From Diphasiastrum complanatum (taxonomy: Eukaryota > Streptophyta > Lycopodiopsida > Lycopodiales > Lycopodiaceae), in assembly GCA_029204225.1 (NCBI GenBank), contig MU831558.1, positions 126,001-183,201 of the forward strand: 57,201 nucleotides of DNA. Reading direction: 5' to 3'. The position numbers and the translations under genes are program-made. Below the pieces are notes generated by a model. It saw only the letters and a program-made list of their open reading frames with translations. It did not search any database and was not told the origin of the DNA. Positions within the stretch are counted from its first letter, which is position 1; each line of letters opens with the position of its first letter. Shown here one piece after another: positions 35,575-47,339 of this stretch.

Positions 35575-36559
35575 ATATGCCTAGGGCCTTTGAGCATCAT
35601 TGCATAACTTATATACGCTACATTAGGTTGCAAAAAAGCAAGCATCACACCCTAGTAAAGAATTGCCATTGGCACAAGAAAAAATAAACTAGAATTTTGC
35701 CCTTAGTGTCATACTATGGGAGGGGGGGGAGGGGGGGGGGGGGGAATGGGGCCCGGTTGGTAAAACTCTTGAGAAATTGGGATCTTGGAATATGGGGCAG
35801 CATACACACTTGATATAAGCACCACTTGGGAATATTAGCCCATTATGAAATTTTTATCATGTCTGTTATAAGCCGGGGATTGAGGGGGTAGCAACTGCAT
35901 GGGAGTCATTGTGACCATTGTGATAGAGAAATATATTGGTCGGATATAATTAAGAAGAAGCGCCCCATATATCGAGAGTCAATTATCAGTTATGCAATGT
36001 CGCAAGAGGGTTTTGACGATCTGCGAGTATATTTTTTGTGAGTTTTGCATTCCACCCTTTGTAGGTGTCAAAGACAACCATGAATGGAGCGAAATAGTTA
36101 GGCGTCTTTGACATCCATGCTTTGCTAAGTATTGGATTTATTCTTTCTCTCCCTAAATCCCATAGTTAATCTAGATTCATTTATGTTGTTAATATTTACT
36201 TGCATTGTTGCACGATCTACAAAAATACATGAGAATCGAAGACATGTACCTACACAACAATCAAACTATCGAAGGAAGGTCGAACAATCAAAGGAGTATT
36301 GAGTGTCAACTATCGACAAATGCTCAAATCTTCGATTTGTAACACTACATGATCATTGTAATTAATCAGCAAACACAATAGATGTTATTAGATCGATAGA
36401 TTCAGATAGAGAGTCAGAATAACATATAGAATGATTTTTGAATCATCAAAATTGTTACAAAATTAGAGCTAGTTTCGAGTACACATTTAATACAACAATT
36501 TTCTTGTGCTCGTTACTCCCACCTAACTTGTATTGCTTAATTCATTGTCTTATTGCATT
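35575..36559. other. No gene recognised; long G run
   Basis: Non-coding sequence. At 35718-35751 the plus strand is almost pure G (GGGAGGGGGGGG and on to GGAATGGGG), a strong candidate for a G-quadruplex. The word TTAGGCGTCTTTGAC near 36097 echoes GTCTTTGACGCCTAA near 38647, which suggests both ends of one unrecognised element. Confidence 0.5.
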
Positions 36560-37270
36560 CAGACACTATCTACGCCGAGCTAGAAGTTGAATAAGAGGAA
36601 ATCCAAGAAGCCCCAAAAGCAAAACTTACATGAGGTTCAAAATTAAGAAATTCGACAAGGTACTTGCAAAAGGGTTTAAAATCAAATGTTCGAGTCTGGA
36701 TACCACTTCAATTTAACGGTGAATTGCAATGTCATGTGGATTATTTTGTGTTGTCAAGCTTGATGGGCTTCACATAGGCATATTGGGAATCACTTTGGAA
36801 AAAAGATGATTTTCTATTTATTTAGAAAATATCGAAAAGAAATAAAAAAAAATATTTAAGTTGGGAAATACTCCAAGGGAAATTTCTTGTTAATCCCTTT
36901 GGCAGTTCAGAATTATATGTAGGATATACATTGTTATATGCATTAGAATCTTTAATACAAAAAGAGGTAGATTTTTATGACTACTGTGATGGACAACTAG
37001 ATTACTAGAGATATCACTCCCAGTTTGATCTTTTTAAGCTCATGATAGAACCAGATTTTATTCGATTCATTAGAGATAATCTGCTCCAGAACATCAATGT
37101 TTCTTATTCGTACCTATGAGAGTTGTACATCGATTGGGAAGTGAATAATTCAGCCTACTATGAGAATATCGCATGCAACGTTCAAGCCATGAGAACTTAC
37201 AAAGAATACGGAAGATTCATGACGTATTTATTGGAATTTTTTACTAGCAATTTTATCAAGGTTCTAGATT
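36560..37270 (+). pseudogene. Decayed coding region, unknown element
   Basis: Plus-strand pieces in nearly one frame: GKFLVNPFGSSELYVGYTLL, YALESLIQKEVDFYDYCDGQ, FDLFKLMIEPDFIRFIRDNL and ELYIDWEVNNSAYYENIACN, with stops between them. The sequence looks like real, once-coding protein. No catalytic motif, zinc knuckle or known domain is seen. It could be a gag or an accessory protein of an undescribed element. Confidence 0.35.
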
Positions 37271-37994
37271 AAATGCAAAGTCTATACATGCAAGGTTCTT
37301 TGTTAAGATGAATGCAAAATTGTTGAAGGAGGTCATATCTAGAAGAGGAATGTGTTCTGATTAAAAAATCTCACAAGTAGTTTATGACAGGGCTTATCTA
37401 GAGACTAAGTTGGAAAGTTTCAGCAATCGAGTTATCGGGCAGTATCATGAAGCAAATCGGCTGAAATATTTTAACCAAGTAGCCACATTCAAATCATTTG
37501 GAGACACAATTCTTCTTTGTAGAGAGCCTTGTAATGTCGGACCATTTGACAATCTTATATACATTGTCTGAAATCTAGAATTCCCAATTGCATGAATGAC
37601 CTTGAAAGCCTTACGACAAACTTTTGTTGTGTTCAAAAAATAAGAATGACAAAGGTTATGTCCAACCTAATTTTTTTCATCTTTGCTTTGTAGAATTTGA
37701 TTGCAATTCAATTTCCTTAAAACATAAATTTTGTAAGCAAGAGGATGAACAAGTTTTTTTTGTACTTTACAAATCTCAAGTTTTACAAACAATTGCTTTT
37801 GACGACCAATTAAAAGTATTTTAGACTGAAATGTTGGAGTTTAATGTTTCTTCTACTCATCCTAACTGCCCTCCTTCTTTCTAAGTAAATCACTCTCTCA
37901 AAGTAGTCTGCAAAAAATAAGTTGTTTTTCAATAGTTTGCATTTTTTATTTATTTATCGCAACAATCTACATTTTTACTCGCAAATTTCAACAG
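37271..37994. other. No clear gene
   Basis: Weak continuation of the preceding frame is possible: a 66-codon open stretch at 37624-37824 with PNFFHLCFVEFDCNSISLKH. Otherwise AT-rich sequence. Confidence 0.3.
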
Positions 37995-38252
37995 TTGAAA
38001 ATGGCAAAAAACCTGACAAAGTCTTCTACTTCACTTTTAGGTCATTTTGAGTACAAAGGATTTTGCAAAAAATGTGATAAAGTGTTCACTCAGGATTTCG
38101 GGCCATTTCGGGCACTTCCAAAAATGCGACATTTTTTCGAAGAATGCAAAAAATCGACACTCTGCAGATCTACACAAGATCTAAAGTACAATTTGTTATG
38201 TCTTCATGCTCCAATAATAACTGACCTAATTGATCAGTTAAACAACTGTTAA
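37995..38252 (+). CDS. 85-codon frame with a zinc-finger-like Cys/His pattern
   Basis: Opens MKMAKNLTKSSTSLLGHFEY. CKKCDKVFTQDF is followed by ALPKMRHFFEEC, giving a C-x2-C...H-x4-C arrangement like a DNA-binding (BED-type) or gag finger, and then LCLHAPIITDLIDQLNNC. It stops at TAA. The family is not recognised. It may be a fragment of a transposase or gag. Confidence 0.35.
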   Translation: MKMAKNLTKSSTSLLGHFEYKGFCKKCDKVFTQDFGPFRALPKMRHFFEECKKSTLCRSTQDLKYNLLCLHAPIITDLIDQLNNC

Positions 38253-38934
38253 CGATCTTGTAATTGTAAAGTTAGAATAGCACAAGCTGATCCAGCTGCT
38301 ATATAAGTAAATAAGCAATTGGAGAAATAGGATGACTCATAATTGATACAAGATTGATTCGAAGTCTACATGACAGAGATCAAATGACCAAAATTGGTCT
38401 TCATAGTATCTGACTCCTCAGAGTTAGAGAATATATAGAGAGAGTGAATATTCAAAACTATAGCAACTGATTCATTTCTATAAGTAGGATCATGTGCTTA
38501 TCAATGCAATTGTATTGTGATCTGATCGTTGTTATTACAACATTAATATACAGATTCGCTATTGTTCTATCTCATTGCATTTTGTTGAATGTTAATTAGC
38601 TCTCACTCTTCTTCCGCAAATATCATAAACGAAGAAATGTATGGCTGTCTTTGACGCCTAATCGTTCTTACATTTCTTTATATCAAAATATCAGTATTAG
38701 AAAATTGCATGGAAATCTCAAACGCCTAATTGTTTTTTGCAATTAGTCTAAAACTCCTACATTGATACTCTTAATCAACACAATCAGAACAACTCTATCA
38801 TAACTTCGTTCCCCAAGTAATTAAGGGCCTTATCATCAGTTATCACTGTTCACTATTGTTTGTTTTGTGGTGGGACGATGACCTTCATTTCCGCTAAGGC
38901 CTAGACCTAGTCTATTCCATCTGTCCCATCAGAG
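38253..38934 (+). mobile_element. LTR-like region before a degenerate primer site
   Basis: Placed by the primer-like site at 38935 and the copia gag start at about 39100. It contains a TATA-like GCTATATAAG (38298-38307). The edges are not determined. Confidence 0.4.
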
Positions 38935-38990
38935 TAGTATTAGAGCGATAGGCATACATTTACCCTCCATCAGATTGGTATTAGAGACTG
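38935..38990 (+). promoter_or_regulatory. Degenerate primer-binding site, present twice
   Basis: TAGTATTAGAGCGATAGG at 38935 and TGGTATTAGAGACTGGTT at 38976 both resemble TGGTATCAGAGC. They lie 41 bp apart with similar leading text (tcagag/tcagat). Confidence 0.55.
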
Positions 38991-39057
38991 GTTTTGGATT
39001 TACTAGAGTCTAGGATATATAAAAGGAACTTAATACGTTTTTGTTTTTTAAGAACTA

Positions 39058-39345
39058 GTTTATATTATGTTTTGGTTCAATCTCTGTTCATCGATCACAA
39101 TGAAAGGTTCAACCTCTGAGATCCATTTGATCAACAAGTTCAACGGAGATGATTTTCATATGTGGAAATTCAAGATGAGGATGATCTTGATTGAAAAAGA
39201 GCTAAGGGGATACGTAAACAATTCAATGGACCAACGGAATCTAAAATGCTCCCAGTATGGGAAGCAAAGCATCGCAAAGCACTTGCCATTGTATCCTTGA
39301 ATTTGAAGAACACTCAAATTGCTCATGTATCAAACAGTACTAAAC
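39058..39345 (+). pseudogene. gag: Copia gag N-terminus, frameshifted
   Basis: MKGSTSEIHLINKFNGDDFH then MWKFKMRMILIEKELRGYVN is the classic start of a plant copia gag. After a one-base shift at about 39248 it continues PVWEAKHRKALAIVSLNLKN and TQIAHVSNSTK, matching the next gag block. The rest of the element is absent after about 39345. Confidence 0.85.
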
Positions 39346-40379
39346 ATGTTAATATAAATTTTATACAATACTTGGGAAAGCACAATAGAGTAATACTTTC
39401 AAGACATCCAGCTAGTACTTGCCACCATCCCACCACACACAACCACACAAGTTAGAATAGTGAGGAAGACAGGTGCCAACGCTGTGTTAGTTGTTATCCA
39501 TGTACAAAACAAGTCCTACCACTTAACAACACATTATACATTATAAAAACCTTAGTCCAATCTTTCCATTCAGTTATAACAACTAGTGATAGGCCAAACC
39601 CTGTCATTATCATAACAGGCCTCAGCCATACTGATCACTTTATAGGGTAAAGGTCCATATCATTCAAAACATAACAACTTTGCATATTCAAAGTTAACCT
39701 TATTCAACAACTGCATAATGACTAGGACCGGCTTGGACAAATAGGTAGGTATTAGGGCAAATCCATGCCATACTAGTCCTGACGATCATTGAATGCATTC
39801 AACAAATTGTACACCCATGTCACATATCATGAGCATATCCATGCTTTCCAGTGTTGTAGGTATTATATGTATATAAATAAATGGAACCGACAAAAATAGA
39901 AAAATAAAAAATAATAATTTTCTCAATGTTAATGAGGAGATAGAAAATGTTGAATAAAATCACAACTGCATTAAGGATCGCTGGAAATAGCTGCATACTC
40001 AAGTAAATTATGTGACTTGAGTACATTCACTGAAGAGGGCATGTGAAACTACTGGTGCTCAGTTCAAAAGTGAAGTTTGATTCAGAATTTGGTGTAGTAG
40101 TGCAGAGTATGGAGTGCCCCAAAGCAGTGATATTCCACCTCACTAGATAGGGAAAATGAGTAGTCATATCCTCGTGACCTCCCTCACAGCCCAGTAGAAG
40201 GCTGCTTTTGGGATCAAAAAATTGGTGCTCCTTTGTAACATCCTAATGTCCTTCAACCATGGATAGCGAGGTCTTCTGCGTCTTTGCGAACGTACGGGTT
40301 CAATCTGTGGACGGCAGTAGCGGGCTAGTTCAACAAAGGTAGTTATCCTAGCGGTCTATCCTAGTATTCTGCTTCATCC
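39346..40379. other. No gene recognised
   Basis: Non-coding, moderately AT-rich sequence. A change to more GC-rich text occurs after 40230. No repeat partner is seen in the window. Confidence 0.4.
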
Positions 40380-40660
40380 GAGCCATTTAGGTCGGATATC
40401 TCTACCACGCGAGAGAGGGTTACTATGGCGATGAATATTAATGACAGACAGGCTCGCGTGATGGCAATATTGAGAGGTAAAAATGGATATCTCTACCACG
40501 CAAGGATAGCACTACAATAGCAAAGAAAGATGGGTCCTCTTGCATGATGCCGATACTGGACACAATTAGGCTGATATTGCTACGACGCCAGAAAGGAGCA
40601 GAGTCAGGGTGCGGGAGGAAAGTCCTCGCTTGATGGCAATATCGGGTCTACAAATACTTT
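40380..40660. repeat. Dispersed GATATCTCTACCACGC / GATGGCAATAT words
   Basis: GGATATCTCTACCACGC occurs at 40393 and 40485. Its approximate inverse, CGTGATGGCAATATTG or GCTTGATGGCAATATCGG, occurs at 40457 and 40629. Related text recurs at 41156 (AGTATCGCTACCACGC) and 41217-41250. The spaced inverted words could form several alternative hairpins. Confidence 0.55.
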
Positions 40661-40779
40661 GGTAGCATTCGAGGAAGAAACCAGATTCGAACGAAAACCT
40701 AAAAAATTGTGGAAAATGGACTTATATAGGCAAAAAGTTCACATGTGTGTGCAATGGCGACACATGGCCGAATCAGAAA

Positions 40780-41000
40780 CTGACGTGTGGACATGCACGG
40801 GTGGAGCTGCACGTCTGGACCCGCACGTGTGGGTTCGCACGTGTGGACACGTGGTCGAATGGCAAATTGATGTGTATTCTCACACGTGTGGACACGTCGT
40901 CGAATGGCAAATTGACGTGTATTCTCGCACGTGTGGACATGTGGCCGAATGAAAAATTGACGTGTGTTCTTGGACGTGTGGACGATTACATTATGCGTGT
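40780..41000. repeat. 45-bp tandem repeat rich in CACGTG (G-box) cores
   Basis: Units start at about 40836, 40881 and 40926, with a partial unit before and after. Each has CRCACGTGTGGACAYGTSG, then TCGAATGGCAAATTG and ACGTGTATTCT-like text. About ten ACGTG cores and five CACGTG palindromes fall within about 220 bp. CACGTG is the core bound by plant bHLH and bZIP factors. The 45-bp period keeps frames open on both strands, so the open stretches here are repeat artefacts. Confidence 0.85.
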
Positions 41001-41461
41001 GAGATCTGATCCGTTGTTGGATCAATGCGTGTGCAGCTTGGATTTTATTAGTTTTAACTGTATAAATGTGGTTCGATCAGTTTACAAGTTTCACTTAGTT
41101 TTTGATTTTCACTCCCCGTAACTCTTGTTTGTTTCCACACTCCCCGTTTTGTGCAGTATCGCTACCACGCAAAAATCTAGTTCACAGTCTGTACGACCTT
41201 GGAGCTCTCGTGTCACTGCGATATCCTGTCACCAATATTGCCATCGTGCGAGGACTCCCTTATTTTGGTTTAACTTCCATCCATCTCGTGTCGTTGCAAT
41301 ACTTGAGGCTATTGTTTATACTTTCGATGTTCTGAAGACATGGCTTCCTCATCTTTTGATACCTTTGATTCTGCCTTGCACGCCTTCCTTGATGAATTTG
41401 GAGTTGGTAATTACATGTGAAGAATTGCCAAAAATTGGCAAATCTAGCTTGATAAAAAACC

Positions 41462-42109
41462 ATGTAGAATAGTGTAAATTGTGTACACAGGTGGGTCCCG
41501 CACATGTGAGGCCAACATGGGAAACCCACCCTAATGTAGGTTAGGTCAAGTCAAGAGAATTGGTCATGTCTATTTGGTGGTCATCCCTACTTTATAGGAC
41601 CTACACCTAAGTTTAAGGTGAAAATTTGACCAACTAGCTACCTACCAAGCATAACTCTAGGATCTAGGCTAGGGTTTCATTTTAGGGCAAGAAGGGTGAG
41701 TTAACTTCCTTATTACATGCTGGAAATCCACCTAACTTCAAGAAGGAAGTCGAATTTGCTATGTATTCCAAGCTCCCATAGTGAGAAGATAGAAAAATTT
41801 TGGAGCTCATTGGCAATCTCAAGCTAGTTCACTATGTACATTGAGTTTCTGTTATCCAAATGAAACCAAATCAATTTCTACTTGTTTCTCAGGTTGAAGG
41901 CCATACTACAGCCTATAGTACACATGTTTGGGCTTGGATTTCAATGTTGATCAAGTCTTTTGATTGTTAATGCTTGTTGTTTGTCAAATTGCCAATCTAG
42001 ATCAACTTTTTTGTGTCTAGGTTTTTGATAGATTGTTAAGCAAGCATCCAATCACTCTTGTAGATCTTTTGTAGATCCATTTATGGTCCTATAGTATAGT
42101 ACTTTCACA
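41462..42109 (+). mobile_element. LTR-like region before a primer site
   Basis: It ends GTACTTTCACA directly before TGGTATCAGAGCC, so the 3' edge is an LTR end. A start at TGTAGAATAG (41462) is a guess. No partner LTR is found. Confidence 0.5.
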
Positions 42110-42127
42110 TGGTATCAGAGCCAAGTA
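42110..42127 (+). promoter_or_regulatory. tRNA primer-binding site
   Basis: TGGTATCAGAGCCAAGTA, with the full 12-base initiator-Met tRNA match. No gag follows, so the element is truncated. Confidence 0.85.
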
Positions 42128-43139
42128 TAAGAGCATAAGCCATTGATCTAATGCAAATCCATTTTTAGCAAGTTTTGGTGCTAAAAGCTAGTATTGTAAT
42201 GTTAATAATGTTCTGGTTTTAAGTAAGCATCTACCATATTCATGCTTTTTCAGAATCTGTTCTTTTCTATATTCTTTGTTTTGGTTTATTTTATTTTATT
42301 CACAGATCCTTAGTGATTATTTATTTGTTTTAAATGGTGCTGAGATACTGTTCCAAGATTGTGTTGTGGCGTTGATATATTTGTGACAATATATTTGTTG
42401 GTGTTGTCCCTGGTGCTGCTATACTTCTTTCAAAGGATCCGAATTTCTGATGCTGACTGTTGAATGATCTACGCAAGGCTGTATGGCTCAACATTTTTAT
42501 TGTCAGTGTTTGCGAGGACGCTGCACAATTGAGAGGGAGGTTATGTGATACACTGAATTTTATAATGGTCAACTTTATTGACCATTCTATCAGAAAGTCA
42601 GTGGTTTTTCTGATTGATTCAATACTTGTTGGTGGAGTTGTCACTTATTTATGCTGTTATTTATCATGGTACTGTCATGATATGTCGGCAAGGCCTATTT
42701 GAGGCCCAGTTCTAAGATCAAGATATAACATACATGGCATTGGCTATGAGTGTTTTTATTACTGAAGGTCCTTATATATTTTTGGAGGCACCTTTTTCAG
42801 CTTATCGACACTCTGTGCTGAGTCGTTCCTAAGCTTAAGTTATACTTTTGTTGGCATTCGAAGATAGCAAGCTATTATCCTAAGTTCCAACGTTGTGCTA
42901 ACTACACTGGTGGAGGCCATTTAATTGTGGAGGAGGCCTAATGCTAAGTAGCCTAAGTTAAAGATATATCTATGGGTTGCCTTGTATTAAGGATAATGTT
43001 CGAGCCCACATGAAGTTTTAAGTGTCAGCTATACAACTTATTCATTAGCTACATTTAAGGCCAGGCCTACGGTTAATGCATTGCTTATATGTTGTCTCTA
43101 TGGGCACTCCTTGAAGTTAGAGTGCAAGCATGCATTAGT
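42128..43139. other. No gene recognised
   Basis: AT-rich sequence after the primer site. Open stretches on both strands at 42330-42702 show no domain. Confidence 0.4.
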
Positions 43140-43540
43140 GCCTTACACCTCTATGTTTAGCTACCATCCAGATTTGCATTCGCGGCTGACTTCTGTTTCG
43201 AGCCCTAACTGCGTTTCGAGCCCTAACTGCTTGCTTTTATGTTCGAACCGGTTTGAAACGAACATTTATTCTTCGTTGCTAAGGCAGCCAGAGAAGCAGA
43301 TTGGCGTCTTTTCCCAGATGAATATTTTTTCATCGAGCCAGTTCAAAGACCGATTAGATGTTCTCTCCTTTCGTATTCGAGCCAGTTTGAAGCGAACATT
43401 TATTCTTCGAGCGTTCTCGCTAACGTTCTTGCTAAGGCAGCCATCGAATTATTATCAACTTAGAACATAATCTTTTATTCTTCGAGCCAGTTTGAAGGAT
43501 TCGAGCTCTCTCACTCTCTTTGAAGGCAGCCAACGTATTC
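43140..43540. repeat. Interspersed TTCGAGCCAGTTTGAA words and an 18-bp doublet
   Basis: GTTTCGAGCCCTAACTGC is doubled at 43194-43229. The phrase TTCGARCCRGTTTGAARCG, followed by AACATTTATTCTTCG, occurs near 43243 and 43377, with partial copies at 43334 and 43480. AAGGCAGCCA recurs at 43281, 43433 and 43522. No gene is seen. Confidence 0.7.
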
Positions 43541-45300
43541 TCCAAGTATGTTTCCAGTGATAGGCCGTCGGATTCCTTTCTCTTTATCGATCTCCTCTTT
43601 CTATTTGAGGGATGAAGACTGCTATGGTGTTATGGAAAGGAGCGATAGATATCATCTGATGACCCTGATTTTCTACGGAAATATTCTTCAGCGCAGCTCT
43701 GAAGGAATGGTTTTAGCCATGAATATCTTCCAGTGCCTGTTGTGAGGCAACTGTTGTGAGGCAGATTCAAATTTTGTACCCTGCCTTCAACTGTTCTGAG
43801 CCAGAATCCAACGATCTTTTGTTAACATTAAAATAGTTTCTTAGGCCAGAACTCGAGATGCAACGAATTCGGAATGTGGCGAAATATCGGGCAGGTTTTA
43901 GATAGCCATCAGCGCACCTCCACGTATTCAGAATGCAGCGAAGGCATGATCACCTAGTTGATCTTAGTGCACGATCCATGGTGCTACCTTCATGACAAAA
44001 CTCATTATGGGTCAAACAGCTATCTCTGCCTGAACCTATCTCAAGTGGTCTAGTTGTTCGTTCTTTCTTGAACGTTTCAACGTCCGAATCGTTTTCCTTC
44101 TAGCAGGTCTCTACTTTCTATTATAACAGGCAAGTTAGAAGTGGTCATCTTTAGTCCCGAACTATCGATGTTTGGAAGCACTACTTATCAAATGGCATTG
44201 TTAACTTTCAACTTTGATCCTTCTCAACGTAACCAAGAGTTGGCAAATTATACTCTCCTCTGATGTCGAGCGAGAGATCTGACATGGCTATTCCTCAATC
44301 ATCTCCTCTAGTCAAACTATTGTTAAATCTGGCACGACACATTTTTATGTATCTCTTCGAAGCACACCCTTGAACTATTTGAATCAATGCTTTCTTCTCA
44401 GTTCGGCCTATCTTCTTCAGCAGCAGCCATAGACAAATTCGAGGATCAGACAAATAAATATTCGACCATCAGATAAATATTTATTCTGCAAGAAGAAATA
44501 TTCTAGTTGACCAGTCAACATTGGCATGATTACGTGGCAGGAGTCTGGCCACATGTAATCTTTTTGTGGTCCTACACATCATGTCATAACGTACCTAACA
44601 CACCTATCAGTGAAGTTTGAAGCCTGTCTTATACCTATTGAAAGGTAGTTGGCAGTTAGGCGGATTCCGAACTTCATATTTGAAGTATTGAAGGCTGCGT
44701 TTACACATCCGAAGACACCTTTCAACAACTCATTTCTCTCTAACATTTTAGAGGCAGAAGATGGGGTCTTCATTTCATGTTTCACCCATTATTTGAAGGG
44801 CTCTTTCAACATGTCTTCTTCAGAAGGGCTGCGTATTATTTCATTTCAGTTCTCTGCTACATGTTAACAATTTACCGGTGAACAGAGCAGCATGCTCATT
44901 TCCAGATGGCAGAAGCAGCGTTTAATCACAAAACACAACGTTTGAGATCTTACGGACAGTAGTTTGCTGCTTCCTCAAATACATATAGCAGAGCCCACGC
45001 TCATTATAAATTATTCGTTTGTGGTTCTGCAGAGTAGGAAGCAGGAGTAGAGTTCTTGCTCTTCTTCTGTCTGTGCTATTTTTGACAGAATAAAATATTG
45101 TCTGCTATCTTAGTCGGCTTGAATCAATGCAGTGATTCACAAACTTTGTATGTGTAGACTGTATTTTCACAGGAATCTGAAGAAGTGTGTGACAGACACT
45201 TTCTATTTCTCAAGAACGTTATACTGCATTTCAGTTCCTTGTTGAATGAATCACACATCTTACTGTTATTGTCTATTTTGACTGATCCTAGGAAATTCAT
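43541..45300 (+). other. Possible long LTR or promoter-like region; no gene
   Basis: No coding region is seen. Text such as ATTACGTGGCAGGAGTCTGG (44528) and a TATA-like CATTATAAATTATT (45002-45015) followed by AATAAA (45091) would suit the U3-R part of a plus-strand LTR. No primer site follows. Confidence 0.3.
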
Positions 45301-46009
45301 GGTGATTCTGTAGAATGATGGATTTTATGCTATGCATATATTATTAATTAGAACTGAACCCATAAATTAATCGAACTATGCTGTGATTGGAACTGCTTGC
45401 CAAAATAAGTGAGTAGCAAGTTTATGAAGACTGTTGAGGGTCAACGTAGCCCATTGTAAGCATTGCCTGCAATAATCATTTGGCCTTGTGGCATTCTTGT
45501 TTTGGCTAAGTCCAGATCTGAACTGTGAAGCATGTGATCTTAATGTTGTGGGGATGCCGAGTTCTCACTCTTCTTCAGAATCTGGATTTCTTGGCTGAAC
45601 TGTCGGAATATTTTACTTGGTGTTTGTTTGTACCATTTTCAATGGCGGTACTGGCTGCTACTCATAAATGTCATCAGACAACCAGTTTTACATTTCCATT
45701 CCACTAGTCTTCAAAGATAAATCCTTTTATCTTACCAATAATGACAAAATACCTCTGTATGATGCTCCCCATGGGAACGATAATCATTTATACTACATTT
45801 TTACTGATATTATGGTTTGGTAAGCTACAACATAAACCAAACTTTTGGCAAACAATCTGCAAGACAGAAGGAAGTCATTCATTACAAACAGTTCTGTACA
45901 TATTCATTTTGGCAGTTTGGTACTTTTGCGGCAAAGACATTATTTTTCGTTCAGAATCTTTATTAGATTTTCAGCTCGTTACTGTAAATAAATCACCCTA
46001 CGTAGTGAT
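45301..46009. other. No gene recognised
   Basis: A 90-codon hydrophobic open stretch at 45741-46013 (GTIIIYTTFLLILWFG) has no recognised family. The sequence appears to lead into the next frame. Confidence 0.3.
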
Positions 46010-46507
46010 TTAGACAAAGATACAAAGTTAACTCAGGAGCTGTTTGATGGAACATTGCTCCCAGTTAAACTGGAAGAATTTGACAACCTCCCAGTTGGCC
46101 ATTACACAAAATCCAAAGAAGACTTGCTGTTGATCGAAGCTCAACAAAACTTGGACTTTGCTCAGAAATCATATGAAAAATTGAATCGTTCATAAACATT
46201 CATTCATGCCTTTGTCATGCTGATGTTTCTATGGGATGCTGAATTTTTGAAGTTTAAAGATGTTTTGAAGTTTGATTCCAGTTTTCATCAACAATTCAAA
46301 GATCAACTCAAAACAACCTATTCAATTAAAGAAATAGCAAGACACATATTCTCTAAGACGAAGACATATCTAAAGGACGAAATATACGAAGAACTACCTT
46401 TTCGCCTTAACGAAAATCTGACGAACAAGAATGTTTCGCGAATAATCCTTGAAATGAAAATGATATGTTCACGAGGACGTTTCACATTGGAGGAAAGGGA
46501 TATGTGA
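46010..46507 (+). CDS. About 165-codon frame with one stop, unknown protein
   Basis: From 46011 the sequence reads DKDTKLTQELFDGTLLPVKL, EEFDNLPVGHYTKSKEDLLL and IEAQQNLDFAQKSYEKLNRS, then a stop and a small shift. It continues MLMFLWDAEFLKFKDVLKFD through YLKDEIYEELPFRLNENLTN to LEERDM and a stop at 46507. Composition is charged and helical, unlike chance translation of AT-rich DNA. No motif is recognised. It may be part of an accessory or gag protein. Confidence 0.4.
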
Positions 46508-46519
46508 TGCCACAAAATT

Positions 46520-47331
46520 ATTAAATATTGAATATCAACGTAAATATGGCATGATATACTCGAAAATGAAGATATGAGCCGGATAAGTATAAATCATGAA
46601 GAGGCCTAAGTCATTTTTTGAGAATATATCTCCTAAGTACTTGCCTTATAATAAAGGGCAAGACCTTTAAAAAGAAAGACATTGCCTTGGATAACCTTTA
46701 CTAGGTCGTCCATACGAAACGACTAGATATGGAAAGACATGTTAAACTAGAGTAATCTTAACTCTTAGTTAAATATACCTCTTATGGTATAATTGAACGT
46801 ATACTTAGTCTAATTGTTAACTAGACCCTTTCGCGGGAGCGACGCACTTGTTGTTTTAGAGGTGTGTTTGTTCGTCCCGTAGAACATATATTGATCTCAC
46901 ACTTCAATCTCGAGCATCGAGAGAGAAATTTTATGCATATGTAAGAGATTGAAGAAGTGAATAGAGTTTTGTGAGTTATTCTCCCTTATCTCTATTCTCC
47001 GCACTGTTGAGTGTGAGTGATCTTGAGTCTACTAGAAATCTCTAACACATTACATGAACTACTCTCTGATCAGACAGACACTCTAGTGCACTACAGTTGT
47101 TTGCTGTGTATCCGTAAAGCATGTTCTAAAGAACTGTTTTAAAACCATCTTATTCGTCTGTCGCGAATACTTTCTTTTCGGCACTCGAATAACGACTATC
47201 TTTGGTACAATCTAGTACGATCATTGAATAAAGCTGTATGTATACAAATGAGATGACAGTCCCTGTCTGAAGAATTGAGTTGGGTCAAAGTAACCTATGG
47301 TAATGTAAGCAATTCCATTTACATTCCAACA
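46520..47331 (-). mobile_element. Probable 3' LTR of copia B
   Basis: On the minus strand it begins TGTTGGAATGTAAATGG right after a purine tract (AAGGAGGG), the usual copia 3' end. The far edge is uncertain. The plus strand of 46850-47040 also looks LTR-like, so two elements may overlap here. Confidence 0.5.
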
Positions 47332-47339
47332 CCCTCCTT
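47332..47339 (-). promoter_or_regulatory. Polypurine tract of copia B
   Basis: AAGGAGGG on the minus strand, directly before the LTR start. Confidence 0.7.

Noticed and set aside
40659-41121. Overlapping open frames on both strands with repeated Cys/Trp/Arg peptides
   Set aside because: The 45-bp tandem unit is a multiple of three and lacks stops, so the frames and peptide repeats follow from the DNA repeat.
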